This document shows, in pieces, positions 11,561 through 29,869 of a stretch of 64,000 nt of DNA. Made by a program: the position numbers and the translations under genes. Within the stretch, counting starts at the first letter, position 1; every line of letters starts with the position of its first letter. This DNA comes from Engraulis encrasicolus. Lineage: Eukaryota; Chordata; Actinopteri; Clupeiformes; Engraulidae. The DNA is taken from NCBI RefSeq assembly GCF_034702125.1, contig NC_085876.1, positions 12,956,253 to 13,020,252 of the forward strand. The letters are read 5' to 3'. A model generated the notes under the pieces. That model was not told where the DNA came from. It did no database searches and saw nothing but the letters and a program-made list of their open reading frames with translations.

Positions 11561-12131
11561 TATGTCATGTAAAAAGAAATGTTGTCATCTGCCTTTGGTT
11601 AGGGTTAGTTATCTTACTTTCTATAATATTTTTCTTCTTTCTATTGCTATTACACATGGACCTACTGCATGCCATTAGTAGGCAGATGGGGGAGATGTCA
11701 GTGAGTGGTGCTTGGATGAAATATTTCAGCAAATGTGAGCAATCTTCATCCCCACCTCTTTCTCCCGATTGCTTCCTGTCACCATCTCACATGGTCCTGT
11801 CAATTAGAAGCATAAACGTCCCTAACATGAAAGAAAATGTCTAGATTACTCAGAGGTTGAATTCCAGAGTTATGATTATTTGGAGTTACAGTATGATCAC
11901 AGCACATTCATGGAAATCGGCTCTCTGAGTAGCCTAACCCACAGGCAGTAAAACAAATGTTACCCTCCTTGACAGCCGGTCTGGAGTTAGAGCTAAAGCT
12001 ATGACTTGAGAATACAGTATCATGGTATCTTTGAAAAAGGTGTAGGGGATGCATTGTAAAAGTGATGTATAAAAGCAACAGAAAGTATACCATTTCCACA
12101 TGTAACAGGGTGAACGGTGGCCTGGCGTGCT

Positions 12132-12390
12132 GTAACGCCGCATTATGTAATAACGGTGCAATATGTAATAATGTAACAAATTATTACATAATGTGGTGAC
12201 AATCGCCGCATTGTGTAATAATTTACGCATTTCGTAATACATTTCTTGAACGCATTTCGTAATAACTTTTTTCTCATCTTGTAATAAATTATTACAAAAT
12301 GCGAAATTTATTACGGAATGCGGCCGCAACTTTTTTTTGATGGAAATGTAATAAGATGGTGCATTATGTAATAATCTATATGGATATGTT
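12132..12390. repeat. Array of GCATTNNGTAATAA-type palindromic motifs, left terminus
   Basis: Roughly ten copies of a 14-base motif (GCATTATGTAATAA, GCATTTCGTAATA, AATTATTACATAATG) in both orientations fill the terminal ~260 bp. The same array, inverted, closes the right end (16630-16886). The meaning is unknown; it could be protein-binding sites or template for 3' recognition. The motif block is AT-rich but punctuated by CG, unlike the neighbouring sequence. Confidence 0.75.
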
Positions 12391-13158
12391 TTTTCTGCAC
12401 TTGGATTCAGTAGGCGCAGCACACACACATAGTCTCAGTGACATGGTATAGTCACTGCCCTCTCTCTCTCTCATTCTTCTCAGTTCTCAAACTGCTCGAG
12501 AGTCGCGAATGATGCGGTTAAAACCGTTAAGAAATAATTTCACAACTTGTTGCGTGCAACGAGTCCAACGAATGTCTCGCACTTTCTGCTACATTACACC
12601 AATTTACAGCGACATTAAATAGGCCAGGTCTAAACACTTCACGAGGTGGTGAAAACTAAATTAAATATCTAAATTAAATATCTTGGATAGCCTATATAGA
12701 CCTAGGCCTAACTAGATTTGTTGCAATACAGATTCATTTTCTAGAGCCAGAAGTGTTCCGCTGGACTGACGAAACCGAACACGATCAAGTTTGCAACTTC
12801 TTTCCCTCGTGCGCTGTCCGTCAGCACCACCTGTCATTAGACGTCCGATTAGCTTTCATTACGTGCTGAGGGAAAAACTCTCGCCATTAGGCCCATGTGC
12901 TGTTGCACTGTTGTGAGGGATATCACCAAATAATTTAGATAAAAGTCAGAACATTATTTTGGCAATGAAAGGCACACAGGTGGCTGGAAGCTCAAGCAGT
13001 CTTCAGTCTGTTCATTTATTTTTGGGTGCTCTTGGATATCGGTGATCAGTTCATGTAGAGAGAAGAGTTCATCCAGGCACTCCAAAATAAGGTGCCCAAA
13101 CGATAAGTTACATTAAAAAGCCTTTAATGGTACTGGGCTGGGGTTACATTAAAAAGCC

Positions 13159-13192
13159 GACATGTTTCGACCTCACCAGGTCTTCATCATTG
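13159..13192 (-). other. Degenerate hammerhead-like motif, left PLE copy
   Basis: Minus-strand AATGATGAAGACC, TGGTGA, GGTCGAAACATGTC resembles a minimal hammerhead: TGATGA core, short stem II (GACC/GGTC), GAAAC and a GTC cleavage triplet. The expected C before TGATGA is A, and I cannot pair stem I, so it is probably inactive. Confidence 0.4.
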
Positions 13193-13343
13193 AAAAGAAA
13201 GGCCTCCCTTAAATAGTGACATCACCACATGTGACCCATTACGCACTACACACATTTGCGCACACCATAGAAAACAAAGATTAAAAATAGCCTGGGGTAA
13301 TAAGTGATGCCACAGAAAAAATGACCAGAAGTACAAATAAAAA

Positions 13344-13893
13344 TCACAAAAAACAAGTAAAATCAATATCCTCATTTAGACCAGGATAGCGCATGGCATC
13401 CAGTTGGTGTATCCAAAAAGTCTGCCTCTGATTAGGCCTAAGTCTTTTTAGCCTGTCCCCACCCCTCGGAAGAGGTTTGATATGCTCGACGCCCTGTATG
13501 CGCAGCAGAGAATCATTTTTACCATGGTATTCATATGTTTCGCCATGGGATAGTCAAAATTGCCCACTCTGATACCATATTTATGTTCTGCTATCTCGCA
13601 TGCGCCTTTTTGTGCGCCCGATATAAAAGAACCCTTCAGCGCAAGGACAAGTTAGGCGGTATATGACAAATGTAGAATTGCAATTAATGAAATCTCTCTG
13701 TCCATATTCATTCGTGGTTTTAGTATCCACAAAAGATTTGGCTTGTGTAACATTTGGACAGTGGGGGCAGTTCATACATCTATGAACTGTCGTAACAAAA
13801 AAAGGACGGGACTGCTGCTGGCGATGATGTTTGTTTTTGGTCAATAACGTGTTGCGTTGTAGGGAGCGCGCTTCACTGTATGCGTTTTGGATG
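13344..13893 (-). pseudogene. Penelope-like GIY-YIG endonuclease fragment (left, minus copy)
   Basis: Minus-strand translation reads QSRPFFVTTVHRCMNCPHC, then VIYRLTCPCAEGFFYIGRTK. The latter is the CPC...FYIGRTKRR signature of the GIY-YIG domain of PLEs. Compared with the plus copy, about 64 residues are missing between FFVTT and RCMNC, and frameshifts separate the domain from the C-terminal HQLDAMRYPG...TCFL and stop at 13344-13346. It ends abruptly at the head-to-head junction (13893). Confidence 0.88.
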
Positions 13894-14933
13894 GCTTCCT
13901 TGGAATATTCATTAACTAATATTCACTTTCTGGATTTGACGATATATAAAGACGCGGAGGGACAGCTGCACACCACCTTATTCAGAAAGGCGACCTCTCG
14001 GAACACCATTCTGAGAGCGGATTCATTCCATCCCCCGCATCTCATTAGAAATATTCCACACGGCCAATTCCAGAGATTAGGCGTATCTGTGATTTCGAAA
14101 ATGATTTTCACGAGCAGGCCGAGCTGATGGAGAAAAGATTCAGTGATGGAGCCTATCACCCTGAAGCCATCCAAAACGCATACAGTGAAGCGCGCTCCCT
14201 TCAACGCAACACGTTATTGACCAAAAAGAAACATCATCGCCACCAGCAGTCCCGTCCTTTTTTTGTTACGACATATAGTACACAAGCGACGCAGATCAGG
14301 CAAATTATTAAGAACAATTGGTCCATTGTTGAAAGTGATGCGCAACTACGTGAGGTGTTCCCAGAACCACCCATGGTGTCTTTAAAGAGTGCACCCAGCC
14401 TAGGAGATAAATTAATGCGCTCTCACCTACAGGTGATAAAGAGAGAAACATGGCTGCGTAAACCCATTGGCACCTATAGATGTATGAACTGCCCTCACTG
14501 CCCAAATGTTACACAAGCCAAATCTTTTGTGGATACTAAAACCACGAGAGAATACGGACAGAGAGATTTCATTAATTGCAATTCTACATTTGTCATATAC
14601 CGCCTAACTTGCCCTTGCGCTGAAGGGTTCTTTTATATCGGACGCACAAAAAGGCGCATGCGAGATAGGCTAGCAGAACATAAATACCTGTATGCTATCA
14701 GAGTGGGCAATTTTGACTATCCCATGGCGAAACATTTCAATGAATATACCATGGTAAAAATGATTATCTGCTGCGCATACAGGGCGTCGAGCATATCAAA
14801 CCTCTTCCGAGGGGTGGGGACAGGCTAAAAAGACCTAAGGCCTAATCAGAGGCAGACTTTTTGGATACACCAACTGGATGCCATGCGCTATCCTGGTCTA
14901 AATGAGGATATTGATTTTACTTGTTTTTTGTGA
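13894..14933 (+). pseudogene. Penelope-like RT C-terminus plus GIY-YIG endonuclease (right, plus copy)
   Basis: Translation starts SLEYSLTNIHFLDLTIYKD and FRKATSRNTILRADSFHPP, the end of the PLE reverse transcriptase. A frameshift near 14072 moves to the frame of MEKRFSDGAYHPEAIQ. The linker contains RCMNCPHCPNVTQ (Cys pairs), then VIYRLTCPCAEGFFYIGRTK and EHKYLYAIR, the GIY-YIG nuclease core with its conserved Arg and His. Two more frameshifts around 14790-14845 precede the terminal QRQTFWIHQLDAMRYPG...TCFL stop at 14931-14933. It encodes no RT palm, so it is 5'-truncated and inactive. Confidence 0.9.
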
Positions 14934-15087
14934 TGCTTATTTGTACTTCTGGTCATTTTTTTCTGTGGCATCACTTATTACCCCAGGCTATTTTTCAATC
15001 TTTGTTTTCTCTGGTGTGCGCAAATGTGTTTAGTGCGTAATGGGTCACATGTGGTGATGTCACTATTTAAGGGAGGCCTTTCTTTTC

Positions 15088-15120
15088 AATGATGAAGACC
15101 TGGTGAGGTCGAAACATGTC
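15088..15120 (+). other. Degenerate hammerhead-like motif, right PLE copy
   Basis: Inverted counterpart of the motif at 13159-13192: TGATGA, GACC-TGGTGA-GGTC, GAAAC, ATGTC. Same A in place of the first core C, so the change predates the inverted duplication or is a family trait. Confidence 0.4.
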
Positions 15121-16272
15121 GGCTTTTTAATGTAACCCCAGCCCAGTACCATTAAAGGCTTTTTAATGTAACTTCCCGTTTGGACACCTTATTTTGGAGT
15201 GCCTGGATGAACTCTTCTCTCTACATGAACTGATCCCCGATATCCAAGAGCACCCAAAAACTTAAATGAACAGACTGAACAGATTGCCAAAATAATGTTC
15301 TGACTTTTATCTAAATTATTTGGTGATATCCCTCACAACAGTGCAACAGCACATGAGCCTAATGGCGAGAGTTTTTCCCTCAGCACGTAATGAAAGCTAA
15401 TCGGACGTCTGATGACAGGTGGTGCTGACGGACAGCGCATGAGGGAAAGAAGTTGCAAACTTGATCGTGTTCGGTTTCGTCAGTCCAACGGAACACTTCT
15501 GGCTATAGAAAATTAATCTGTATTGCAACAAATCTAGTTAGGCCTAGGTCTATATAGGCTATCCAAGATATTTAATTTAGACATAATCCTTTCAAGCCGT
15601 GCAGCATCAACGTGGTCATATAGCCTACTGTCTGCACTTGTTCCGTTGCCTGCCTCATAGCAGAGAAGGAATGGCTTGCTGTTGTTGAGGATTTGTAACG
15701 TGGATTATCGAAACTGAAGACTTGATTTCTTTTATTGATACCTTTTTGTTTGGTATAATTACGGACAATGCAAATAACTGATTTTTGTGACGTTCGGACA
15801 TTTTTGGAAGGAATATAATCGAAATAGTCCCGCCGCTTGGGTTATTGTTTTTCGCGTGCATGTGGATGAGCATAGGCTATTGAATTTGATTGCAGCCTAA
15901 TAGGCCTACTGAACAGTGGACTGAAATTGAAAATAGGACAAAGAGTGGCATTTTTCTCGGGTGCTATGACTTCTTGCTTTGCAAGAAGACAGTCTCCTCA
16001 CTCCACGGGCAAAAAGCACCATGGTCAGACCCTGGCGCGCATGTAGGCAGACATGAAAGACTCACTACTCCACGGGCAAATATCGGGAAAAATTAAGCAC
16101 CACCAGCATGGACAGCTCCCCACGAGTCACTTATAATGGTTGGTCTTTTCCTGGGATTTGATTCATGTTGTTTGGGGGAAAATATTAAAATAGCCTTTGT
16201 AATGTTAAGAATATTTCCAAAGAGCCAAGATGGGGCTTAAGATCAATATGGGCCAGGTTTGTCTCCGTGCGT

Positions 16273-16295
16273 ACACACACACACACACACACACA

Positions 16296-16330
<35 letters not shown>
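16273..16330. repeat. (CA)n-(CT)n compound microsatellite
   Basis: About 12 CA units followed by about 16 CT units, within the part of the right PLE arm (15580-16370) missing from the left arm. Confidence 0.95.
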
Positions 16331-16332
<2 letters not shown>

Positions 16333-16886
16333 CACAGACCCACGCAAGTGCAAGACAAGTTTTCACCTCCTCGTGAAGTGTTTAGACCTGGCCTATTTAA
16401 TGTCGCTGTAAATTGGTGTAATGTAGCAGAAAGTGCGAGACATTCGTTGGACTCGTTGCACGCAACAAGTTGTGAAATTATTTCTTAACGGTTTTAACCG
16501 CATCATTCGCGACTCTCGAGCAGTTTGAGAACTGAGAAGAATGAGAGAGAGAGAGGGCAGTGACTATACCATGTCACTGAGACTATGTATGTGTGCTGCG
16601 CCTACTGAATCCAAGTGCAGAAAAAACATATCCATATAGATTATTACATAATGCACCATGTTATTACATTTCCATCAAAAAAAAGTTGCGGCCGCATTCC
16701 GTAATAAATTTCGCATTTTGTAATAATTTATTACAAGATGAGAAAAAAGTTATTACGAAATGCGTTCAAGAAATGTATTACGAAATGCGTAAATTATTAC
16801 ACAATGCGGCGATTGTCACCACATTATGTAATAATTTGTTACATTATTACATATTGCACCGTTATTACATAATGCGGCGTTACATC

Positions 16887-18390
16887 TGCCATATCCTCTG
16901 ACTTACCGGTATTTCTTTTCAGGGGGTCTGGAGCTGCTGAATTGAGTAGTCAGGTGGATGTGCAGAGTCAGTGAGCAGGCTTTAAAGTAGGCTACTTTGC
17001 ATTGATTGATTGTAATACCAGATACAATGGAAAGGTGTTTGGTATTTGGTATTGGTAGTACTACGCTATTGCAGCACTACGTTTTTAGCCTGGCCCCTGC
17101 CCAAGAAGACTTTCTTATCTATACCATAACTCATCTTGATAGTGTGGCTGGACTAGGTGAAAACCCCTTGTGGCAGGGCACAAGGACCTTTCAGGGGAAG
17201 AAAACAATACATATATTCAAACAATGGCCATTATTATTATACTATGGTCTCAGCCTTACCATCTTCATATTAGCATATCCCCATAGTTTAGTCCATACAC
17301 CATCATAGCCAGATGCTCCAAAGCTATTGGGTAAGTTACCTAGTTTTCAAAAGAAGCTTAACTGCATTTCATCACAGAAAATCCCACACGTGTATTTTTT
17401 TTATTTTAGAAAAAAAATGCAGCTGTGTCCACAACCTCAAAGGGGCATATTAAGCACTTATACCATGGCAGAGTGGAATTTCCCATCGTGATCTGTTCCC
17501 TATGTATGCACACCTATGAAGAAGTCCCAGTTCTCTGACCGCATGACACTTGTGTACATTGATTGTATATTAGAACTCTCACTACTTGTGTATCAATGCG
17601 CCAAGGCATGTTCCAAAGTAAAATAAAAAACAAAAAGGTTGCAAAGGTTGAAAGCATTACGATGAATTTACACACGATACAAGTACAGCCTTCCCTCCAC
17701 CATATTTTATTGAGAGACATGACTTCCCAAATTCTACAGATTCAGAATTTCAATGTTAGAATGATTGGGACACAAAAATAATTATCTGACCTAATTTTAC
17801 CTTACAATGATCAGACCTATACCTGTCATATATATATCCTTCAATTTTGACAAAGATCATTTCAACATATTTACAAACAAGCTCTGAGTAAGTTAAGTCT
17901 AAAAAGCAAGACTGTAGAGAACCATAGATAAATGAAACATGTTTTTTTTCTGTCAAATGCATTACAATAAGCAATTCCTAACTTGAGCAGAGCAATGAAC
18001 ATTTGTACTCGTTTTGAAATTTAACATGAATTGTTTGACCCAAATTGAGCAGTTTTAAAGAGCTTGTTATAATTATACAAAGAAGAAAGATGATAGAGAC
18101 GCAAATGTGTAAAAACTGAATGGGAAAAATCTGATTTTGATTTGAATGGATCAAAAATCTATGTCTGCCAGGTGATCTTCATTCTTAACTGTGACGGCCT
18201 CTCTGAAAATACATCATTATTCAGATATTAGACCAACAAAGTTAAGTGAACAAAACACTCAAGCAAAGCCCACATTTTAATCAACAAGGCTAAATGTAGT
18301 ATATGTGCCAGGGTAAATGTTTCATGGTAACAATAAATAATGAGTATTTACCATTTTACCATTCCGCTGGAGATCGGACAGATGATTCTC
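16887..18390. other. Stretch downstream of the MHC class I gene, probably including its 3' UTR
   Basis: No coding signal. A minus-strand AATAAA (17711-17706), about 680 bases after the class I stop, is a candidate polyadenylation signal for the full-length transcript. Confidence 0.45.
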
Positions 18391-24547
<6,157 letters not shown>

Positions 24548-24689
24548 TTATTTTTTTGATCAGGACTTGTTCACAAATAGTCTTCTCCTCTGATCTGACA
24601 ATGCCGTTCCCTTGACATCTCCCCAACTGACCATGATAGACTATCCCAATTTCATATGCACAGTGCACGTCCCCTAACACACGCGGCAG

Positions 24690-24694
24690 CCAAT
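24690..24694 (-). promoter_or_regulatory. CCAAT/Y-box-like element of the class I promoter
   Basis: ATTGG on the minus strand, 143 bases upstream of the start codon. Same position relative to the ISRE as in the second class I promoter at 35.0 kb. Confidence 0.6.
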
Positions 24695-24760
24695 GGCATT
24701 TTGGAAACGCTCATGCATATTGTGTTTCCTAGCAGAAGTCACCGCTTAGCCTTAATAATA

Positions 24761-24772
24761 GAAACTGAAACC
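24761..24772 (-). promoter_or_regulatory. Interferon-stimulated response element of the class I gene
   Basis: Plus-strand GAAACTGAAACC fits GAAANNGAAA. It lies about 214 bases upstream of the ATG. MHC class I genes are classically induced by interferon through such a site. A sequence CCTAGCAGAAGTCACC (24728-24743) between ISRE and CCAAT may be the X-box region, in inverted orientation; that part is tentative. Confidence 0.72.
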
Positions 24773-26035
24773 AAACACATCTCATCAACTGATGTGTTGA
24801 TATTTTTATTAAACCAGAATGACTTGGGCAATCAATTTACAATTTTAGCAATCTAAACCAGAGGGAAGAGCCCCCACTGGAGCTGATCTTGGTAGGAATT
24901 TAATGTCAAACTCATTTCCTTTGGGAAGGAAAAAAAAACCCTGAAACAATTATTGGATTGATTCTGAGGAAAGATATGAGGGTTTGCCATCTGATCTAAA
25001 CCTATTTAATGTAATACCATCAGTTGAAATAGAAAGGGTTGTAATTTGAGAGAATTGGAAACACAGGTCTGTGGTTGGAAAGCCCCCGACAATAATATTC
25101 TACAACACAGTCTATTCTACACAGTGTACTCTAGCTCCATCTAGAGGTTATTTCCATGAAAAGCTGATTGGAGTAAAACCAGAGATCCCCGATGTCAGTT
25201 TAAGTCCCATTTCTGTCCTTGTGACACACAGGGCACACACAAAAGCACAATATAATGTATGCCTAACCCGACATAACAGAGCAGCCCTAAGGAGCAGTGC
25301 AGGGCAGTTGCTCAACGTACCTCAGTCTTATGGAGGGCGAGGGATAGCCCTGGATATTCACTTCCCCAAATCCCAAAGCCTGTTTGCATGCTGGCCTTAC
25401 AATATGCACACTCATGGGACATAGGATTCAACTCCAACCCACCCCTCCCACACCCCAGCCTAAATTTGGTTGTACTGAGTTTGGCTATCCTGAAATCTGT
25501 TAATTTTAATCCTGGTGAGTATATGTAGATGCTGAAATAATGTATGTAATTTAGGTACCGTATATAATTTGTGTCATTGTGAGTAGATGGCATACTTTAA
25601 TGTTTATGCCTTGACATTCTAAAGTCATAACCTTAAGCACAAATCAAAAGTTGTAATCCTACTAGTAGTAATGCCAATAATATCAGGAAACTCAAATGTT
25701 ACTAATTTCTCTGATAGTTCAAGGTTAAGATCAAGAGAATATATTATTTGCCATTTCTGTCATTTGTCTGCCCACACAACCTGTGACGCTACATTGAATT
25801 TCACATTGAGGTCAGTCTGGCTGATCTGTCTCTTCTCAGTTTTTCCTGTTCTGAGAAAATATGGAAATAATGAATAACAAATGATATGCATAGAAATCAA
25901 TGGTCTGATTGGTTGCAGCTCTGTCCAGATGTTTAAGTGGGCATTTACAAAGTAAAAGATACAAATTGGTATCAGTATTTACTAGTGTTTAAGTTGCCAA
26001 CAATTCATAGAAAAACACAAGCTTCACAACCCCTT
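24773..26035. other. Intergenic, nothing recognised
   Basis: AT-rich sequence upstream of the class I promoter. The longest open frames (25071-25424 plus; 25312-25593 minus) show no domain, splice or repeat evidence of coding. Confidence 0.45.
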
Positions 26036-26039
26036 CCTA

Positions 26040-26325
26040 TGTGGTTAGGGAGGAATCCGGCTTATTGTCTGAGGGTTGCCAGTTCAATTCCCGACACTGC
26101 CATGTGGTAGGGGGAGAGTATAACCAGAGCTCTGCCCCAACCTTCTCAATTTCATCACTAACATCTTTAACTCATGATGACGATGTGGTGCGTGCTGCTA
26201 AGTGACTTAATACTACAAATGGGCTGTTGAGTCTAGCCTGGGTCATATCCCAGTCCTTCCCCATCTCTCTCCCCCACACATTACCTATCCCATTCTTCAC
26301 TTTCTTGTCATAATCAAGAGATACA
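26040..26325 (+). repeat. tRNA-derived SINE (degenerate)
   Basis: Head with TGTGGTTAGGGAGGAATCC (box A area) and GGTTGCCAGTTCAATTCCC (box B), body with CATGTGGTAGGGGGAGAGTA, and a 3' part ending CCATTCTTCACTTTCTTGTC before an A-rich tail. A second tRNA-like head (TCAGTGGTATTGTACTGTGC ... GGTCGCGAGTCC) follows at about 26473-26560 and may be another SINE. Confidence 0.65.
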
Positions 26326-26575
26326 TAAAAAAATGAAATAATAATAAATTAATATACGCCTGTTTAAGTGTGTAACAGATGCCAACTAGCAGAGTTTGGT
26401 GGTGGTAGGAAACCTCTCTACTGAGGCCTCATACAGATACAGTAGCACTGAGCTATCGGTCTTGGCCTTTTTACCTCAGTGGTATTGTACTGTGCCTCCC
26501 ATGCTGAACTGGAGAATGAACTGAAAGGTCGCGAGTCCAAGCCCCAAGTGGTAGACTGCGCAGTATGACCTCGGT

Positions 26576-27390
26576 TAGGCCTACACTTGTATGATTCATT
26601 TTCTCGACCTCTGCGGAACCAAAGCCTCACACTTAAAGAACACCATGCAATGCTGGCTATTGTCATCCCGCCCTGGTGGACATGGCTCATACCGTAGGAA
26701 ACTATTGCAGACAAGCCTTTTCACAGGGGAACAGACTACATTGAGAGCAACTGCTTTGAAAGAGCATCAAAAAGGCTAAATCATTCCCGACTTCCTCCAT
26801 CTTATTACTGTATATGACCTTTGACCCATGTACTTTGTGCATGGATCCCCTTGTGTTACGCAACGTGATGTATACATTTTTGTGCAGGGCATCTAAATCA
26901 CAAAATGACTTAATTTCTATTTTGCCTAGCCCAGGGTTGATCTTTGACACGGTATTCCAGCCTGTGGAATCACAGGTGAACGTGTCTGTAAATTGCATGT
27001 TTGTTTTATTAGCATGCTTTTCCCTTATAATAGTTAAAATAGACTACTAATAATAGTGGAAGTGCAATTTCATCCATGTATTTATTTTACTTAGTCATTT
27101 TATCTGATGATATCTATGTATGTATTGCTTTTATTTATTGTCATGATATTGTTTTGTTTTGTTCTACTCCTTCTATGTTTGTTCTACGGATTTCCTGTGG
27201 ATTAATTGAATAGTGGTTCCCACTTGGAATGTTTTAGGAGGGGGGACATTTAGAAGGGGGATTGATCGGAACCGAGAAATCTTTTTTCTTTTTTTTTACC
27301 TCAGTACAACTACAATCAATAAATATTATCAGATAAAAAATGTGATTTAAATCTGGTGGTGATCCGCAACCAGATTTTAAAAGAAAAGAT
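26576..27390. other. Intergenic, nothing recognised
   Basis: No coding, RNA or clear transposon ends identified. Overlapping plus and minus frames between 26702 and 27050 look like noise. Confidence 0.4.
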
Positions 27391-27394
27391 TTTT

Positions 27395-27885
27395 CACCAT
27401 TGCTAGTCTAGAAATGTAGACGCCCATTAGGTTAGTGACCGCAAATTGAATTGCGGACAAGGCGGAATTTTACACATTACATTTTCTAACTCCACAAAAA
27501 GAAGGCACAAAGGCTTAAATAAAAAATAGGGTGTAACACAGTCAGATGTTCTATCAAACAGTCTCCTTGGCGGAGGACTGCACTCTCAGAGTGAATTAGT
27601 TATTAGGCCTACTTGTGTTTTCGGTGGCGTAGGTTTGTTTGTCTGTCTGTCTGTCAGCAGGATAACTCAAAAAGTTATGACTTATGGATTTGCTGGAAAT
27701 TACAAAAGGAAGTGATTACATTTTGGTAATCCGGATCGAGGATTTAAAAAAATATATTCTTAACCATTGCGGGATAGCAGGCAAATTTTGACATTCCAGT
27801 TAACTCCACAAAACAAGGCAGAACACAGTCAAATGTTCTATCAAACAGCTTCCTATGTGCGAGGTCTGCACTCTCTGGGTGCATA
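27395..27885. repeat. Duplicated repeat segment (two diverged copies)
   Basis: 27430-27585 and 27775-27875 share the order: GG(C/A)AATTTT, AACTCCACAAAA, AACACAGTCA, ATGTTCTATCAAACAG, G(G)CGAGG(A/T)CTGCACTCTC. Belongs to an unclassified interspersed repeat. Confidence 0.6.
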
Positions 27886-29861
27886 TATATTTTTTAGAAA
27901 TGTGTTTATCTTTTATAGTTTTAACTGTAGCCCTAGGCATATAGGCCGTCTTCATCTTTATTTATAAATATCTCACTCAGATCCACAGGCCTAGAACGTC
28001 TGTGGCTGTCTCTTGGTTGTGGAAATATGTTATTGCAGGCCCTATAGTCCATGAGCCAGACCGCCGATCGCAATCGAAAGGGTGGGCAAAGTCTTGTTGG
28101 TATTTTAATATTGATATATATGTCTAGTTTATGAATTGGTATGATAACCATTGCAGAACAGTAGCTTTATGATATTTATCATGCATTTCATATTTGAACA
28201 TATTTGAACCATTTTACACTAAAAACGCCTACGCTAATTTGCTAATATCTTGATAAATTGAAAATACAAATGACAGTGAGGTAAATATATTTATAGGAAA
28301 AGTTGTTCTACAAAATTCTTAGATAGTTTAAAGGGCATGTTACACATATTGCCCACTTAATTTAGTTCAGACCCCCATTTTCACTGACTTTTTCATTAAA
28401 AAATTAGTGAGAGAATACTGGTAGATTGGGTACAAAAATACAACAATTTTCCCAGTTTATCATCTACATTACAATACAGGTGGGTTTTGTATTACAAGTT
28501 TTCTTGAAAGTTGTGTTTCATTATCCACACAAAGTGTAATGTACTTAAATGTGAGCTATTTTACATACACACCCAAATTTGATATGTAGACAAACACCTA
28601 TTGGATGAAGCAGAGACTGCACTCTTTACATAGACTAAGGATAAAGTCACTTTTTTTACCATGCTGTTGTTGAGAGTGTACTACACTATACAATCCAGTG
28701 GCATGCAAAGACATTTTGGGGGGCAGGTGCTCAAGGTGGGGGCGGGGGCATGTGGAACTTCCAGTTGCCTTGCCAGAGCAGGAGTGGGGAGCCGTTTTCA
28801 TTCGAGGGCCACTTCAATTTTTATAAAGGGCTGTACTATGAACACAAACCAGGATTTCCCCCTGCAGTTAGGCCTATATTGAAGGTGGACACCTTCACAA
28901 CAGACCTCACCTTCACTAGGTCCCCTGAAAACATAACTTAATTGTATTGCAAATTAAATTTCTAACAGTTCTTTACAAAACCTTCTATTATGCTATGTTA
29001 GATCAAGGTGAATTGTCACATGCTTTTGATCTCAAGAATCGTTACCATAGATGATCATGCCAATATGGACCACATTGTGACAAAAAAAGAAAAAAAGGAA
29101 CTTAAAAAAAGGCATTTTTTCGTCCAGTACGGCAAAGGGGCTGTTGCTTTAGAACCACCAAGTCCGTTCCTAGATCTGTGCATGCCAATGATGCAATCAC
29201 TTGTGTTTGGAAATAGTAAAAATAAAGTCCCAAATCAACAGACTGACCCGCTCTGCACTTAAAGTAGGAGGGGTGAGGGATCACCTCACCTTCAAAGCCT
29301 TCCGAGTCCAGAGAGCAGGCCAGTAATGGGGAATAACAGATTAAGCCTACATGTTTCACGATTACATTATTAAGAATAAAAAAATGATGAGTTGCATTCC
29401 CTTACAGTTGCTGCTTCAGTGTCTGGTAATGAAAGTACATTTACTATGTGAAAATAAGTGATGGTTTCTAGATTCACATGTTATGCTATTCTAAAATTTT
29501 GATCATTCCACACATTACCTAGCCTGGGAGTACCCATGCTGCCTTGCACGTTCTTTTCGAACTGCTAGACGATATAGTCTGCCGTTTGCCGCCAGACAAC
29601 ACATTACCAGAAACCCAGAGAAAACACATAATGTGCATGTGTGTTGGTGTGGCATTGGCTGTGTGTCTGTGCCTGACAGATGCAGTGGACAGCATGAGTC
29701 TGCTTGCATTTGTCTCCTTCTGCTCAGTTATCTACCTTCATCTGGCTGTCCCTGCTGGTAACTCTTATAATATTGTCTTCGGCTGAGTTTCCCAAAAACA
29801 CTTAAGTAGTAATAAGTAGTACTTAAGTACAGTATACTGACAAGCCTCATACAAAAGTTCC
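27886..29861. other. Intergenic, nothing firm recognised
   Basis: Mostly AT-rich. A segment around 28709-28830 (GGGGGGCAGGTGCTCAAGG, GGGGAGCCGTTTTCATTCGA) resembles transposon relics but without identifiable ends. Confidence 0.4.
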
Positions 29862-29869
29862 ATAGCCTC

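Larger units (their letters stand above)
12132..16886. mobile_element. Foldback structure of two head-to-head Penelope-like element copies (4.75 kb)
   Basis: 12132-13893 and 14163-16886 are inverted copies; the ends TGTAACGCCGCATTATG... and ...CGGCGTTACA are symmetric. The left arm lacks about 190 bp in the endonuclease region and about 790 bp of the 3' region that the right arm keeps. Both arms carry PLE coding remnants pointing outward, so the 5' sides meet at 13893/13894 and the 3' ends lie outside. PLEs encode an RT and GIY-YIG endonuclease and often integrate as tandem or inverted partial copies. I could not find a convincing target duplication at the outer ends. Confidence 0.85.

Noticed and set aside
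12132..12428. 164-residue minus frame (and its mirror at 16593-16901)
   Set aside because: Created by the ATTACATAATG motif array inside the PLE ends; low-complexity, no known domain.
16267..16488. Open frame over the CA/CT microsatellite
   Set aside because: Repeat translation only.
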